This document shows, piece by piece, positions 7,803 through 15,615 of a stretch of DNA of 64,000 nucleotides (its first letter is position 1; each line of letters opens with the position of its first letter). Under the pieces are notes generated by a model, which did no database searches, was not told where the DNA came from, and saw nothing but the letters and a program-made list of their open reading frames with translations. The stretch comes from Bacteroidales bacterium. GTDB taxonomy: Bacteria; Bacteroidota; Bacteroidia; Bacteroidales; UBA932. The translations under genes were made by a program, and so were the position numbers. The DNA lies in the NCBI GenBank assembly GCA_017428325.1, contig JAFRRA010000002.1:124001-188000 (forward strand). The letters are read 5' to 3'.

Positions 7803-8753
7803 ATGGCAACAAAAGTGAAGAAGGCAGCCAAGGTGGCTCCAAAGAAGACTGCCGCCAAGCCGGCAGCAAAGAAGGCTGTTGTGAAAAAAGCAGAGCCTAA
7901 GAAGCCTGCGGTAAAACCTGTTGCCAAGAAGCCTGCCAAGGCGGCTGCGGCAAAGAAGGCCGTAGCCAAGGCTCCGGTAAAGAAAGTTGCGGCTAAGGCT
8001 CCGGCAAAAAAGGCCGTTGCAAAAGCCCCTGTAAAGAAGGTCGTAGCAAAGGCCCCTGCAAAGAAAGTTGTAGCCAAGGCTCCAGCAAAGAAGGTTGCTG
8101 CAAAAGCACCGGCCAAGAAGGTTGTGGCTAAAGCTCCGGTAAAGAAGGCTGTTGCAAAAGCTCCTGTAAAGAAGGTCGTTGCCAAGGCTCCAGCCAAGAA
8201 GGTTGTGGCTAAAGCTCCGGTAAAGAAGGCCGTAGTTAAAGCTCCTGTTAAGAAGGAAGCCCCAAAGGCCCCAGCAAAGAAGGTTGTAGCCAAGGCTCCA
8301 GTAAAGAAGGTGGAAGAGGTTAAGAAAGCTCCGGTAAAAGTTCCTGAGGTAAAGCCTGTTGCTCCAAAAGAAGAGCCAACTGTTCCGAAGGTTCGCTACA
8401 GCGACGCTGATCTTCAGGAATTCAAGAAGATCATCCTCGAGAAGCTTGCCAAGGCAAAGGACGATTACGAGATGCTGCGTTCAGCCATCACTCACCGCAC
8501 CAGCAACGATGTCGAGGACACATCTCCTTCTTTCCAGGTAATCGAGGAGGGCGCATTCTCCCTTTCCAAGGAGGAAAGCAGCCAGCTGGCAAACCGTCAG
8601 TACAAGTTCATCCAGAACCTCGAGGCCGCTCTGGTAAGAATCGAGAACAAGACCTACGGTATCAGCCGCAAGACCGGAAAGCTCATCCCTAAGGCAAGGC
8701 TTCTTCTTGTTCCTCACGCAACTCTAAATGTAGAGGACAAGGAGAGCAGGTAG
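7803..8753 (+). CDS. DksA/TraR-like protein with long histone H1-like Lys-Ala-Pro tail
   Basis: A 316-residue product starting MATKVKKAAKVAPKK. Residues 1-197 are almost only Lys, Ala, Pro and Val, including 13 tandem nine-residue units (AKAPVKKVA type, residues 55-171), like histone H1 or AlgP tails that bind DNA. Residues 198-316 (RYSDADLQEFKKIILEKL onward) match the DksA/TraR-like protein normally found alone, about 125 residues long, between ileS and lspA in Bacteroidota. The C-terminal KTYGISRKTGKLIPKARL replaces the zinc-finger cysteines; no Cys remains. Probable role: nucleoid or RNA-polymerase-associated regulator. The start at 7803 is chosen over an in-frame ATG at 7770 inside ileS. 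The fusion is the odd point. Confidence 0.85.
   Translation: MATKVKKAAKVAPKKTAAKPAAKKAVVKKAEPKKPAVKPVAKKPAKAAAAKKAVAKAPVKKVAAKAPAKKAVAKAPVKKVVAKAPAKKVVAKAPAKKVAAKAPAKKVVAKAPVKKAVAKAPVKKVVAKAPAKKVVAKAPVKKAVVKAPVKKEAPKAPAKKVVAKAPVKKVEEVKKAPVKVPEVKPVAPKEEPTVPKVRYSDADLQEFKKIILEKLAKAKDDYEMLRSAITHRTSNDVEDTSPSFQVIEEGAFSLSKEESSQLANRQYKFIQNLEAALVRIENKTYGISRKTGKLIPKARLLLVPHATLNVEDKESR
7965..8315 (+). repeat. Coding tandem repeat, 27-base unit, about 13 copies
   Basis: Degenerate 27-base units coding A-K-A-P-(A/V)-K-K-x-x are repeated in frame inside the H1-like tail. Third-position differences between units show they are not recent exact copies. Copy number is likely to vary between strains. Confidence 0.85.
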
Positions 8754-8758
8754 GCGTT

Positions 8759-9403
8759 ATGGGCATAAAAGGCAGAAAGTGGACAATTGTCTTTCTCGCG
8801 ATTATCCTGCTTGTCATAGACCAGGCAATCAAGTTCTATGTCAAGCTGAACTTCGCGTACGGGCAGGGATTTGAGCTGTTCGGCCACAGCAAGTGGGCTC
8901 AGCTGCTGTTCATAGAGAACAACGGCATGGCCTTCGGTATGCAGCTCGGCGGCGTCTGGGGCAAGATTCTCCTGTCCAGTCTAAGGGTTATTCTGATAGC
9001 TGTCCTCATCTGGTACATAAACCGTCTGATCAACAGGGGCAAGGCTCCCTGGGGAGTTGTCATTGGCATGACCATGGTTCTTGTGGGTGCCATCGGCAAT
9101 ATGATAGACAGTGCCTTCTACGGTCTGATCTTCAGCGAGTCCACTTATGGCACCGTTGCCACTATGGTTCCTTTCGGGCAGGGCTACGCCCCTTTCCTCC
9201 AGGGCAAGGTTGTGGATATGTTCTATTTCCCGATGGCGCACTGGACCTGGCCGGAATGGATGCCTTGGGTAGGGGGGAACGACTTTGAGTTCTTCCGCCC
9301 TATCTTTAACTTCGCCGATTCCTGCATAACCTGCGGAGTAATCTATATGATTCTCTTCCAGAGGAAGTATTTTGCAAGAGCAGACAAGAAGAAAGAGGCT
9401 TAG
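8759..9403 (+). CDS. lspA: Lipoprotein signal peptidase (signal peptidase II)
   Basis: A 214-residue inner-membrane aspartyl protease that cuts the signal peptide of prolipoproteins. Helix 1 holds [11 protein letters not shown], followed by [24 protein letters not shown] with the first catalytic Asp, VVDMFYFP, and [13 protein letters not shown] with the second catalytic Asp. It is longer than the E. coli enzyme because of an extra periplasmic segment around residues 120-170 ([19 protein letters not shown]), which is common in Bacteroidota. The gene starts five bases after the DksA-like stop, so it is probably cotranscribed. The many lipoproteins in this window are its substrates. Confidence 0.93.
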   Translation: MGIKGRKWTIVFLAIILLVIDQAIKFYVKLNFAYGQGFELFGHSKWAQLLFIENNGMAFGMQLGGVWGKILLSSLRVILIAVLIWYINRLINRGKAPWGVVIGMTMVLVGAIGNMIDSAFYGLIFSESTYGTVATMVPFGQGYAPFLQGKVVDMFYFPMAHWTWPEWMPWVGGNDFEFFRPIFNFADSCITCGVIYMILFQRKYFARADKKKEA

Positions 9404-9415
9404 AAAGTAACTTTT

Positions 9416-9446
9416 TTTGGCAATTGACAAAAATCCGTTATTTTTG
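9416..9446 (+). promoter_or_regulatory. Promoter of tRNA-Ser(TGA)
   Basis: TTTG (9416-9419), exactly 19 bases, then TATTTTTG (9439-9446): a full match to the Bacteroidota -33/-7 consensus. Predicted start is about 9452, a few bases before the tRNA at 9458. This is the best promoter in the window. Confidence 0.7.
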
Positions 9447-9457
9447 CAGCCCAATCA

Positions 9458-9542
9458 GGAGAGATGGCAGAGTGGTCGATTGCGGCAGTCTTGAAAACTG
9501 TTGAGGTGAAAGCCTCCCGGGGTTCGAATCCCTGTCTCTCCG
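9458..9542 (+). tRNA. tRNA-Ser (anticodon TGA)
   Basis: An 85-base class II tRNA. The acceptor stem GGAGAGA pairs with TCTCTCC (9535-9541), with discriminator G at 9542 and no encoded CCA. The anticodon loop CTTGAAA puts TGA at 9492-9494. There is a long variable arm and a GGTTCGAATCC T arm. It reads UCA and related serine codons. Confidence 0.95.
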
Positions 9543-9558
9543 CAACCAACAAGAAAAA

Positions 9559-9586
9559 GCAGACTGGAATTTCCGTCTGCTTTTTT
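9559..9586 (+). terminator. Intrinsic terminator between the two tRNA-Ser genes
   Basis: GCAGAC (9559-9564) pairs with GTCTGC (9575-9580) around a 10-base loop, followed by six T (9581-9586). It would end transcription 38 bases after the first tRNA, so the second tRNA may need its own promoter or read-through. Confidence 0.75.
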
Positions 9587-9609
9587 CGTATCTTGCAGTC
9601 TGTAAATCT

Positions 9610-9695
9610 GGTGAGTTGTCCGAGTGGTTTAAGGAGCCTGCCTCGAAAACAGGTTTGCAGTCAATGCAACGGGGGTTCGAATCCCTCACTCACCG
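9610..9695 (+). tRNA. tRNA-Ser (anticodon CGA)
   Basis: An 86-base class II tRNA. GGTGAGT pairs with ACTCACC (9688-9694), discriminator G at 9695, no encoded CCA. The loop CTCGAAA gives anticodon CGA at 9644-9646, with a C-A mismatch closing the anticodon stem. It has a long variable arm. It reads UCG. Confidence 0.95.
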
Positions 9696-9745
9696 CAATT
9701 TCGGATAAAATATGTACCTTTGAAATAACCTTAATCAAATTGAAT

Positions 9746-10663
9746 ATGAAAAAGCTTGTTTTTGCGTCACTGTCTATTGCCCTGATGTGCTTTGTAATCT
9801 CCTGTAAAAACCAGAATACGGGTAATACGGAGAATCCTACGGTTTCTGAGGTTACAGAACCGGTTGAGGAAGTGTTTGTCCTTCCGGAAGTTGAGGATGT
9901 GTGTACCGTAATGGATGACCCTTCTTTCATAGCATTCTGCAAGAAGAATTTTGACACCAATGCTGACGGCAAGATTTCCATGTCTGAATTGGATACAGTA
10001 ACCATTCTTTTGTTTCCTTCTCCGTTCGCCGATGAAGAGGGCGCTCCTGCATGGGAATATGACCAGCTTTTGCAGTCCTTAAAGGGAATTGAATATTTCC
10101 CGAACCTTAAGGTCCTGATTTTTGAGAATCACCAAGTTACCGGTCTGGATGTTACTAAGAATCCTAAGCTGGAGCATCTGTATTGCGACGGCAATAAGAT
10201 TAGCACCTTGGATGTGAGCAAGAATCCGTTGCTTAAGGAGCTGTATTGCTCTTCCTGCGGCCTTACGGGACTGGATGTAAGCAAGAATACGGAACTGATC
10301 CATTTAGGTTGCAACGACAATCAGATTCCAAGCCTGGATGTGAGCAAGAACACAGAACTTACAGATCTTGCCTTGTCTACCAATCAGGTATCAAGTCTGG
10401 ATGTAAGCAATTGCCCTAAACTGGAGCAACTGTATTGCGTCAACAATCAGCTTACTGCTCTGGACGTGAGCAACCTCCCGGAACTTGGGACTCTTAATTG
10501 CGAGGGCAATCAGCTTACAAGTCTTGATGTAAGCAAGAACCCGAAACTGTCTTGGCTGCTGTGCCAAAGAAACAAGCTCACAAAACTGGACTTGACCAAT
10601 AACCAGAAAATGAGTTTGGCATTGGCCGATAAAGACGTGGAACTTATCGGTTACAAGAAATAA
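9746..10663 (+). CDS. Lipoprotein with EF-hand-like loop and leucine-rich-type repeats
   Basis: A 305-residue product beginning MKKLVFASLSIALMCFVISC, a lipoprotein signal with Cys near residue 20. A calcium-type EF-hand loop, DTNADGKISMSEL, lies near residue 71. From about residue 120 to the end there are eight or nine 21-residue units of the form LDVSKNPKLxxLYCxxNxL, a leucine-rich-repeat solenoid with many Cys. TACCTTTG at 9715-9722 is a -7 box 23 bases before the ATG. A longer frame through the tRNA genes is not credible. Likely an outer-membrane-anchored, surface-exposed binding protein; the ligand is unknown. The sigma/FecR/SusCD set follows on the same strand, but a link is not shown. 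Confidence 0.8.
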   Translation: MKKLVFASLSIALMCFVISCKNQNTGNTENPTVSEVTEPVEEVFVLPEVEDVCTVMDDPSFIAFCKKNFDTNADGKISMSELDTVTILLFPSPFADEEGAPAWEYDQLLQSLKGIEYFPNLKVLIFENHQVTGLDVTKNPKLEHLYCDGNKISTLDVSKNPLLKELYCSSCGLTGLDVSKNTELIHLGCNDNQIPSLDVSKNTELTDLALSTNQVSSLDVSNCPKLEQLYCVNNQLTALDVSNLPELGTLNCEGNQLTSLDVSKNPKLSWLLCQRNKLTKLDLTNNQKMSLALADKDVELIGYKK

Positions 10664-10683
10664 GACTCTAGAGGCACTTTCTA

Positions 10684-11232
10684 ATGTCTACAGGCCCCGA
10701 CTATATCTCGTCTATTGTCTCCGAAATCTATGGGAAGAGCAGGTCTTTCCTGTGTTTTTATGCCATGAGGTTTGTGGAGTCCATACAGGAGGCCGAGGAT
10801 ATAGTGCATTCTGTGTTTGAAAGGATGCTTTCAAGGAATGTGGAGCTTGAAGATGGCAAGTCTGTCAATTCTTATCTGCTAAGCGCTGTAAGGAATGCCT
10901 GTCTGAACCATATAACGAAAAAGAAAGTGCACAGCAGATATGTTTCCGCCTGGCTGAAAGAAGCTGAGACTTCTGATGAAGACAGCTATGTCAACAGCCG
11001 GATAGAAACCGAGATTCTCTGGGAGGTTTTTTCTAAGGTGGATAACCTCCCAGATGGCTGCCGGCAGATATTCAAGATGAGTTATCTGGAAGGTATGAGC
11101 AACCAGGAGATTGCAGATAGGCTGGGTATCTCCGTCAATACCGTCAAGAGCCAGAAGGCACGGTCAAAGGAACTGCTGAGGGAGTCTCTGAAAGATCTGT
11201 TCGCTGTAGCGGCAGTTTTTTTCGGACTCTGA
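10684..11232 (+). CDS. ECF-type RNA polymerase sigma factor (SusC/FecR-associated)
   Basis: A 182-residue sigma-70 family factor with region 2 (AEDIVHSVFERMLSRN) and region 4 helix-turn-helix (MSNQEIADRLGISVNTVKSQ). It is followed by a FecR-type anti-sigma gene and a SusC with an N-terminal signalling domain. This is the usual trans-envelope control: substrate binding at SusC signals FecR, which frees the sigma factor to transcribe the transporter genes. It sits 20 bases after the leucine-repeat lipoprotein stop. A hairpin separates it from fecR. Confidence 0.92.
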   Translation: MSTGPDYISSIVSEIYGKSRSFLCFYAMRFVESIQEAEDIVHSVFERMLSRNVELEDGKSVNSYLLSAVRNACLNHITKKKVHSRYVSAWLKEAETSDEDSYVNSRIETEILWEVFSKVDNLPDGCRQIFKMSYLEGMSNQEIADRLGISVNTVKSQKARSKELLRESLKDLFAVAAVFFGL

Positions 11233-11266
11233 TTCCATCCTTTTGAGTTTTGTGATTGTCTTTATT

Positions 11267-11292
11267 ACAGCAGGGCATCATGGCTCTGCTGT
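11267..11292 (+). other. Inverted repeat in the sigma-fecR gap
   Basis: ACAGCAG (11267-11273) and CTGCTGT (11286-11292) are perfect inverted arms around 12 bases, ending eight bases before the fecR ATG. There is no T-run, so it is not a standard terminator. In RNA it would place a stem close to the fecR start and could lower its translation. Confidence 0.35.
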
Positions 11293-11300
11293 GAATCTTT

Positions 11301-12254
11301 ATGCAAAGTTTCAATGAAGACAGGATAAAACATCTTCTGGCAAAGCATCTTATGAAGGATCTTTCAGAAGATGAATCAAAGGAGCTTGAAAGATGGAGAG
11401 AGCTCTCTTCACTTAACGAGGATCTTTATCAGAGGATGTCAGATCCGGCATACCTGGAAAAACGTTACAGCGATTTCACGAAAGCAACTTATGCCGAAGC
11501 CAAGGGCAGGAAGTCGTCCGCCCATATTTGGTGGCGCTGGGGAATTCTGGCTGCCGCGGCAGCTATACTGCTGGCCTTGATACTGCCAGGATTTTTCAGG
11601 CCTCAGATGAAGACGGTTACAGCTCCTCAGAAAGGAATCGCAAGGCTGGAACTTCCGGATGGCACCAGAGTGTGGATGAAGTCATTGTCTAGCATCACTT
11701 ATCCAGAACGTTTCAGAGGAAAGGAAAGGACGGTTTCTTTTAATGGCGAGGGTTACTTTGAGGTAGCCTCATCCAAGAGCAGTCCTTTCATCGTGGATGC
11801 TGATGGCTTTGAGGTTATAGCAACCGGAACAAAGTTCGATATAAAGGCCTACCGCGACGAATCCAGGGCCTATGCGGCACTGATGGACGGGGAGATTTCC
11901 ATCCACTATTCGGACAGCTCCGGAAGAGAATGCAGGGATAATATGCATACCGGGGAACTTGCTGTATTCGACAAGGTCCGCCGCAACAATTCAATCATGA
12001 CGGCGAACACATCCATCTATTCTTCCTGGATCGGAGGGGTCTATTCATTCGAGTCAGAAAAACTGGAGGACATTATGAGGGAAGTTTGCCGCTATTACGG
12101 CTACAATCTTATTATCGCCGATGAGGATATAAAGAACAAGGTGCTGAGCGGAAGGCTCAAGATGAGCGACAGCTCAGACGTGATAATTGAAGTGTTCCGG
12201 GAATTCCTTCCGGGGCACATATCGTTTGAATCTGACACCATTATTATTAAATAA
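11301..12254 (+). CDS. FecR-family anti-sigma factor
   Basis: A 317-residue inner-membrane protein. The N-terminal cytoplasmic part (about 1-75) would bind the sigma factor. One membrane helix follows (WGILAAAAAILLALILPGF, about residues 76-94). The periplasmic FecR domain then reads LPDGTRVWMKSLSSITYPERF with VSFNGEGYFEVASSKSSPFI and a C-terminal domain (SFESEKLEDIMREVCRYYGY) of the DUF4974 type. It would hold the upstream sigma factor until the STN domain of the SusC protein signals. SusC begins 12 bases downstream. Confidence 0.92.
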   Translation: MQSFNEDRIKHLLAKHLMKDLSEDESKELERWRELSSLNEDLYQRMSDPAYLEKRYSDFTKATYAEAKGRKSSAHIWWRWGILAAAAAILLALILPGFFRPQMKTVTAPQKGIARLELPDGTRVWMKSLSSITYPERFRGKERTVSFNGEGYFEVASSKSSPFIVDADGFEVIATGTKFDIKAYRDESRAYAALMDGEISIHYSDSSGRECRDNMHTGELAVFDKVRRNNSIMTANTSIYSSWIGGVYSFESEKLEDIMREVCRYYGYNLIIADEDIKNKVLSGRLKMSDSSDVIIEVFREFLPGHISFESDTIIIK

Positions 12255-12266
12255 ATCTGTTTACCT

Positions 12267-15200
12267 ATGAAGAAAAGAGATTCAAGATCCTTTTTGATGC
12301 TTCTGGTGGCGGGTTTGGGCCTGCTGGTTACAACAGCAGGTTTTTCCCAGTCAAAGAAAGGGGTGTATGATGTGAGTATCAACAACCTCTCTCTCAAAGA
12401 AGCGCTGGTCAAAATCTCCACGCAATGTGGGTACTACTTTGTTTATGAGGATGCAGATCTGGCTCAGGCTCCTAGAATTACCAAGGAGTTCAAGCAGAGC
12501 CCGATCGACCAGATTATCTCCGGATGTCTGGAGGGCACAGGCCTGACATACCAAATAAGCAAGAAGAATGTCTACATCAGAAAGGCTGCCAAACAGCAGG
12601 AAAGCCCTTCTGACAAGACTCAATCAAGACAGGCCCAGAGCCAGCAATCAAGGCAGGGCTACATTACAGGAAAGGTCACCGATATTAATGGCGAGCCGCT
12701 TCCTGGAACTTACGTAAAGGTCAAAGAAGAACCGACCGCCGGAGCTACTGCAGACGCAGACGGAAACTACCGGGTAAAAATTTCAGATTTCTCTACTGAC
12801 AAGACTCTGGTATTCAGTTTTGTAGGAATGCAGGAGCAGGAAATCAGCGTAGGCGGCCGTTCCGTAATAGATGTCACGATGAGAGAAGAGTATAACAAAC
12901 TCGAACAGATCGTGGTGGTTGGTTACGGTACGGTAAGAAAGAAAGACATTGCCGGTTCTGTACAGAATGTTACCTCCGACCAAATCGCGGAGACCAACAA
13001 TCCAACCTTCGAGAAGGCTCTCCAGGGTAGGGTTTCCGGAGTCCAGATCATTTCGTCTTCCGGTATTCCTGGCGGTACGGTTTCCATCAACATCCGCGGT
13101 AGGGGATCAATCAATGCCGGCACCCAGCCTCTGTATATCATAGACGGAGTGCAGATGACTAACGGCGGACAGTCTACCAGCGTAGTTGAGAGTGCCAACG
13201 TTATGGGAGGTATCAACCCTAACGACATCGAGTCTATCACAGTCCTGAAGGACGGTGCTTCCGCTTCCATTTACGGAGCCCAGGCTGCCAACGGCGTAGT
13301 TATCATTACCACCAAGAGAGGTGCTGCAGGCAAGACCCGCGTTTCTTTCAGCGCATCTGTGGGAGCCCAGAAACTGGCCCGCAAGATCAAGGTTATGACC
13401 GGTCCTCAGTGGGCAGAGTTCGCCTTGGAGGAGTACAAGAACTACGACAAGGTTTACGGAACCAACTACTACCAGCAGCACAAGGATTTGTTCAAGACCT
13501 TTGGCTGGGGAGACGACGGTTATTCCGAGGCCCAGACAACGGACTGGTACAAGGAGATTTTCCGCACGGCCATCTCGCATAACTACGAGCTGGGAGTTTC
13601 CGGCGGTGGAGAGAAGACACGCTTCTACATCTCCGGCAACTACAACAAGACAGACGGTGTTATCAGACATACCGGCTACACAAGAGCCACCGGCAGGGTG
13701 AATCTTTCCCACGACCTGACCAGATGGTTGAACTTCAGCACAAAGAACACCTTTAGCCGCAATAACTACGATCAGGCATCTACGGTAGCAGCAGCAAATC
13801 CTTCCAGAGCAGCAATGTTCCTCAATCCTGGAGTTTCTCCTAGAGACGAGGACGGCAACTGGGTAATGGACCTTCCTTACGGATATCCTCTTTACAACAT
13901 TCCTCAGATGCTGGAACTCAACGAGTATAACGCAAAGGTCAACAATCTGATTTCTTCTAACGACCTTACGGTCAAATTCATGGAAGGTCTTGAATTCAAG
14001 AGCAGCTACAATGTCAACTACACCTGGATCAACGAGCACCAGTACAGCGACCCTCGCACAAGACTGGGTAACCGCCAGAACGGAGTGGTAACTGCTCACG
14101 ACACAGACGAGAGCATCTTCCAGACAGACCAGGTTCTGACTTACAATACTGAATTCGGAAGAGACCGCTTCACTGCTGTAGCCGGTTTCTCATACAGGGA
14201 TTCAAGATTCCACAGCATTACGGCCTCTGCGATTGGAGCCGCAACTCCTGGACTCCATCTGCTGGACAGCGCTCCAACTCCACAGGAGACGAGCGAGAGC
14301 TTCTCCGAGAGCAAGATGGCCGGTTTCTTCACAAGATTGAGCTACACTCTCAGAGATAAATACATCTTTACAGGAACTCTCCGTTACGACGGATCTTCAA
14401 GATTCGGAAAAGATAACCGCTGGGGCTGGTTCCCTTCATTCTCCTTTGCCTGGAGAGCCAAGGAAGAGGACTTCCTCAAGGATGTTGACTGGCTCAGCGA
14501 TCTCAAGCTCAGGGCCAGCTACGGTGTAACCGGAAACTCAAGCATATCCAACTACGGTGCAGTAAGACTGTATTCGGGCGGATATGCATACGACGGAATG
14601 ACAGGCCTGGTTGCTTCTTCCATCGGAAACCCTAAACTCTCCTGGGAAAAGAAGCACTCCAAGAACGTGGGTGTCACCGCAGGATTCTTCAAAGGCAGAA
14701 TTACCTTTGACTTTGATGTATATCGCGATGATACCAAGAACCTGCTTTACTCAAGAAGCATTCCTGTTACCACCGGTTTCGGTTCCATTTCATCCAATAT
14801 GGGTGGCGTAAAGAACGAGGGATTCGACTTCCAGTTGAACACCATCAATATCGATAGGGAAAACTTCCGTTGGGAGACCAATTTCAACATTTCCTACACA
14901 AGGAACGCCATCACCAAACTTCAGGACGGTCTGGATCAGATCGGAGACCTTAAGGTTGGTAAGCCGATTACTGCTGAATATGTTTACAAGTGGGCAGGAG
15001 TCAACGCATCAGACGGACGCCCGATGTACTATGACAAAGATGGTTACATTACCTATAATCCTGATCTGGCAGACAGATACTGGGTAAGGGGAAGAGATCC
15101 GAAATGGTACGGCGGTATGCTCAATACCATTACCTGGAAAAACTTCACCCTGTCCTTCTTCTTCCAGTTCCAGGCAGGAGCTGTCAAGTACTGGAGCGAC

Positions 15201-15602
15201 AAGACCGTGCTTATCGGACAGGCTGCCGACAACAACCTCTTCCAGGAGATGTACTACAACTACTGGAGAAATCCAGGCGATGTTACCTGGGTTCCGCTGC
15301 CATTCTACAACGGCAGTTATCCTGGAAGCCCAAGGGCTTATGACTCCAACACAGATCCGGGTATGAGTTTGATTTACGAAAAGACAGACTTCATAAAGCT
15401 GAAGAACATCAACCTCAGCTATGACTTCCCTAAACCGATGATCCGCAAAATCGGTCTCGAGGGACTTCAGGTGTTTATGAATATGTACAATATCTGGACT
15501 TCCACACCTTACCAGGGCTATGACCCTGAGTCGATCGGTAACGACAGAGGTCTTTACCCTCAATCCAAGAGCATCAGTTTCGGTTTGAAGTTGAATTTCT
15601 AA
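12267..15602 (+). CDS. SusC-type TonB-dependent transporter with signalling (STN) domain
   Basis: A 1111-residue outer-membrane importer. Signal peptide (MKKRDSRSFLMLLVAGLGLL), then an STN signalling domain (about 30-110, VSINNLSLKEALVKIS), a carboxypeptidase-regulatory-like fold (about 130-205, ITGKVTDINGEPLPGTYVKV), the TonB plug (IVVVGYGTVRKKDIAGSV, IRGRGSINAGTQPLYIIDGV) and a beta-barrel ending SISFGLKLNF with a terminal Phe. The STN domain links it to the FecR/sigma pair just upstream. With the SusD partner it should take up an oligomer too large for porins. The downstream peptidase and cyanophycinase genes point to peptide material rather than glycan. Confidence 0.95.
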   Translation: MKKRDSRSFLMLLVAGLGLLVTTAGFSQSKKGVYDVSINNLSLKEALVKISTQCGYYFVYEDADLAQAPRITKEFKQSPIDQIISGCLEGTGLTYQISKKNVYIRKAAKQQESPSDKTQSRQAQSQQSRQGYITGKVTDINGEPLPGTYVKVKEEPTAGATADADGNYRVKISDFSTDKTLVFSFVGMQEQEISVGGRSVIDVTMREEYNKLEQIVVVGYGTVRKKDIAGSVQNVTSDQIAETNNPTFEKALQGRVSGVQIISSSGIPGGTVSINIRGRGSINAGTQPLYIIDGVQMTNGGQSTSVVESANVMGGINPNDIESITVLKDGASASIYGAQAANGVVIITTKRGAAGKTRVSFSASVGAQKLARKIKVMTGPQWAEFALEEYKNYDKVYGTNYYQQHKDLFKTFGWGDDGYSEAQTTDWYKEIFRTAISHNYELGVSGGGEKTRFYISGNYNKTDGVIRHTGYTRATGRVNLSHDLTRWLNFSTKNTFSRNNYDQASTVAAANPSRAAMFLNPGVSPRDEDGNWVMDLPYGYPLYNIPQMLELNEYNAKVNNLISSNDLTVKFMEGLEFKSSYNVNYTWINEHQYSDPRTRLGNRQNGVVTAHDTDESIFQTDQVLTYNTEFGRDRFTAVAGFSYRDSRFHSITASAIGAATPGLHLLDSAPTPQETSESFSESKMAGFFTRLSYTLRDKYIFTGTLRYDGSSRFGKDNRWGWFPSFSFAWRAKEEDFLKDVDWLSDLKLRASYGVTGNSSISNYGAVRLYSGGYAYDGMTGLVASSIGNPKLSWEKKHSKNVGVTAGFFKGRITFDFDVYRDDTKNLLYSRSIPVTTGFGSISSNMGGVKNEGFDFQLNTINIDRENFRWETNFNISYTRNAITKLQDGLDQIGDLKVGKPITAEYVYKWAGVNASDGRPMYYDKDGYITYNPDLADRYWVRGRDPKWYGGMLNTITWKNFTLSFFFQFQAGAVKYWSDKTVLIGQAADNNLFQEMYYNYWRNPGDVTWVPLPFYNGSYPGSPRAYDSNTDPGMSLIYEKTDFIKLKNINLSYDFPKPMIRKIGLEGLQVFMNMYNIWTSTPYQGYDPESIGNDRGLYPQSKSISFGLKLNF

Positions 15603-15615
15603 ATACGAGAGAGAA

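Noticed and set aside
7454-8293. 279-residue minus-strand frame made of TGALATTFFAGA-type repeats
   Set aside because: It is the antisense of the Lys-Ala-Pro repeat tail of the DksA-like protein; low complexity gives a long open frame by chance.
7965-8315. Possible CRISPR array or satellite
   Set aside because: The 27-base units are in frame, degenerate at third positions, without spacers, and code for a clear protein tail.
9464-9745. Extension of the leucine-repeat lipoprotein through the two tRNA-Ser genes
   Set aside because: The frame crosses tRNAs and a terminator; the lipoprotein signal starts at 9746.
13107-14099. 330-residue minus-strand frame opposite susC
   Set aside because: Lies fully inside a well-supported TonB-dependent transporter gene and has no recognisable domain.
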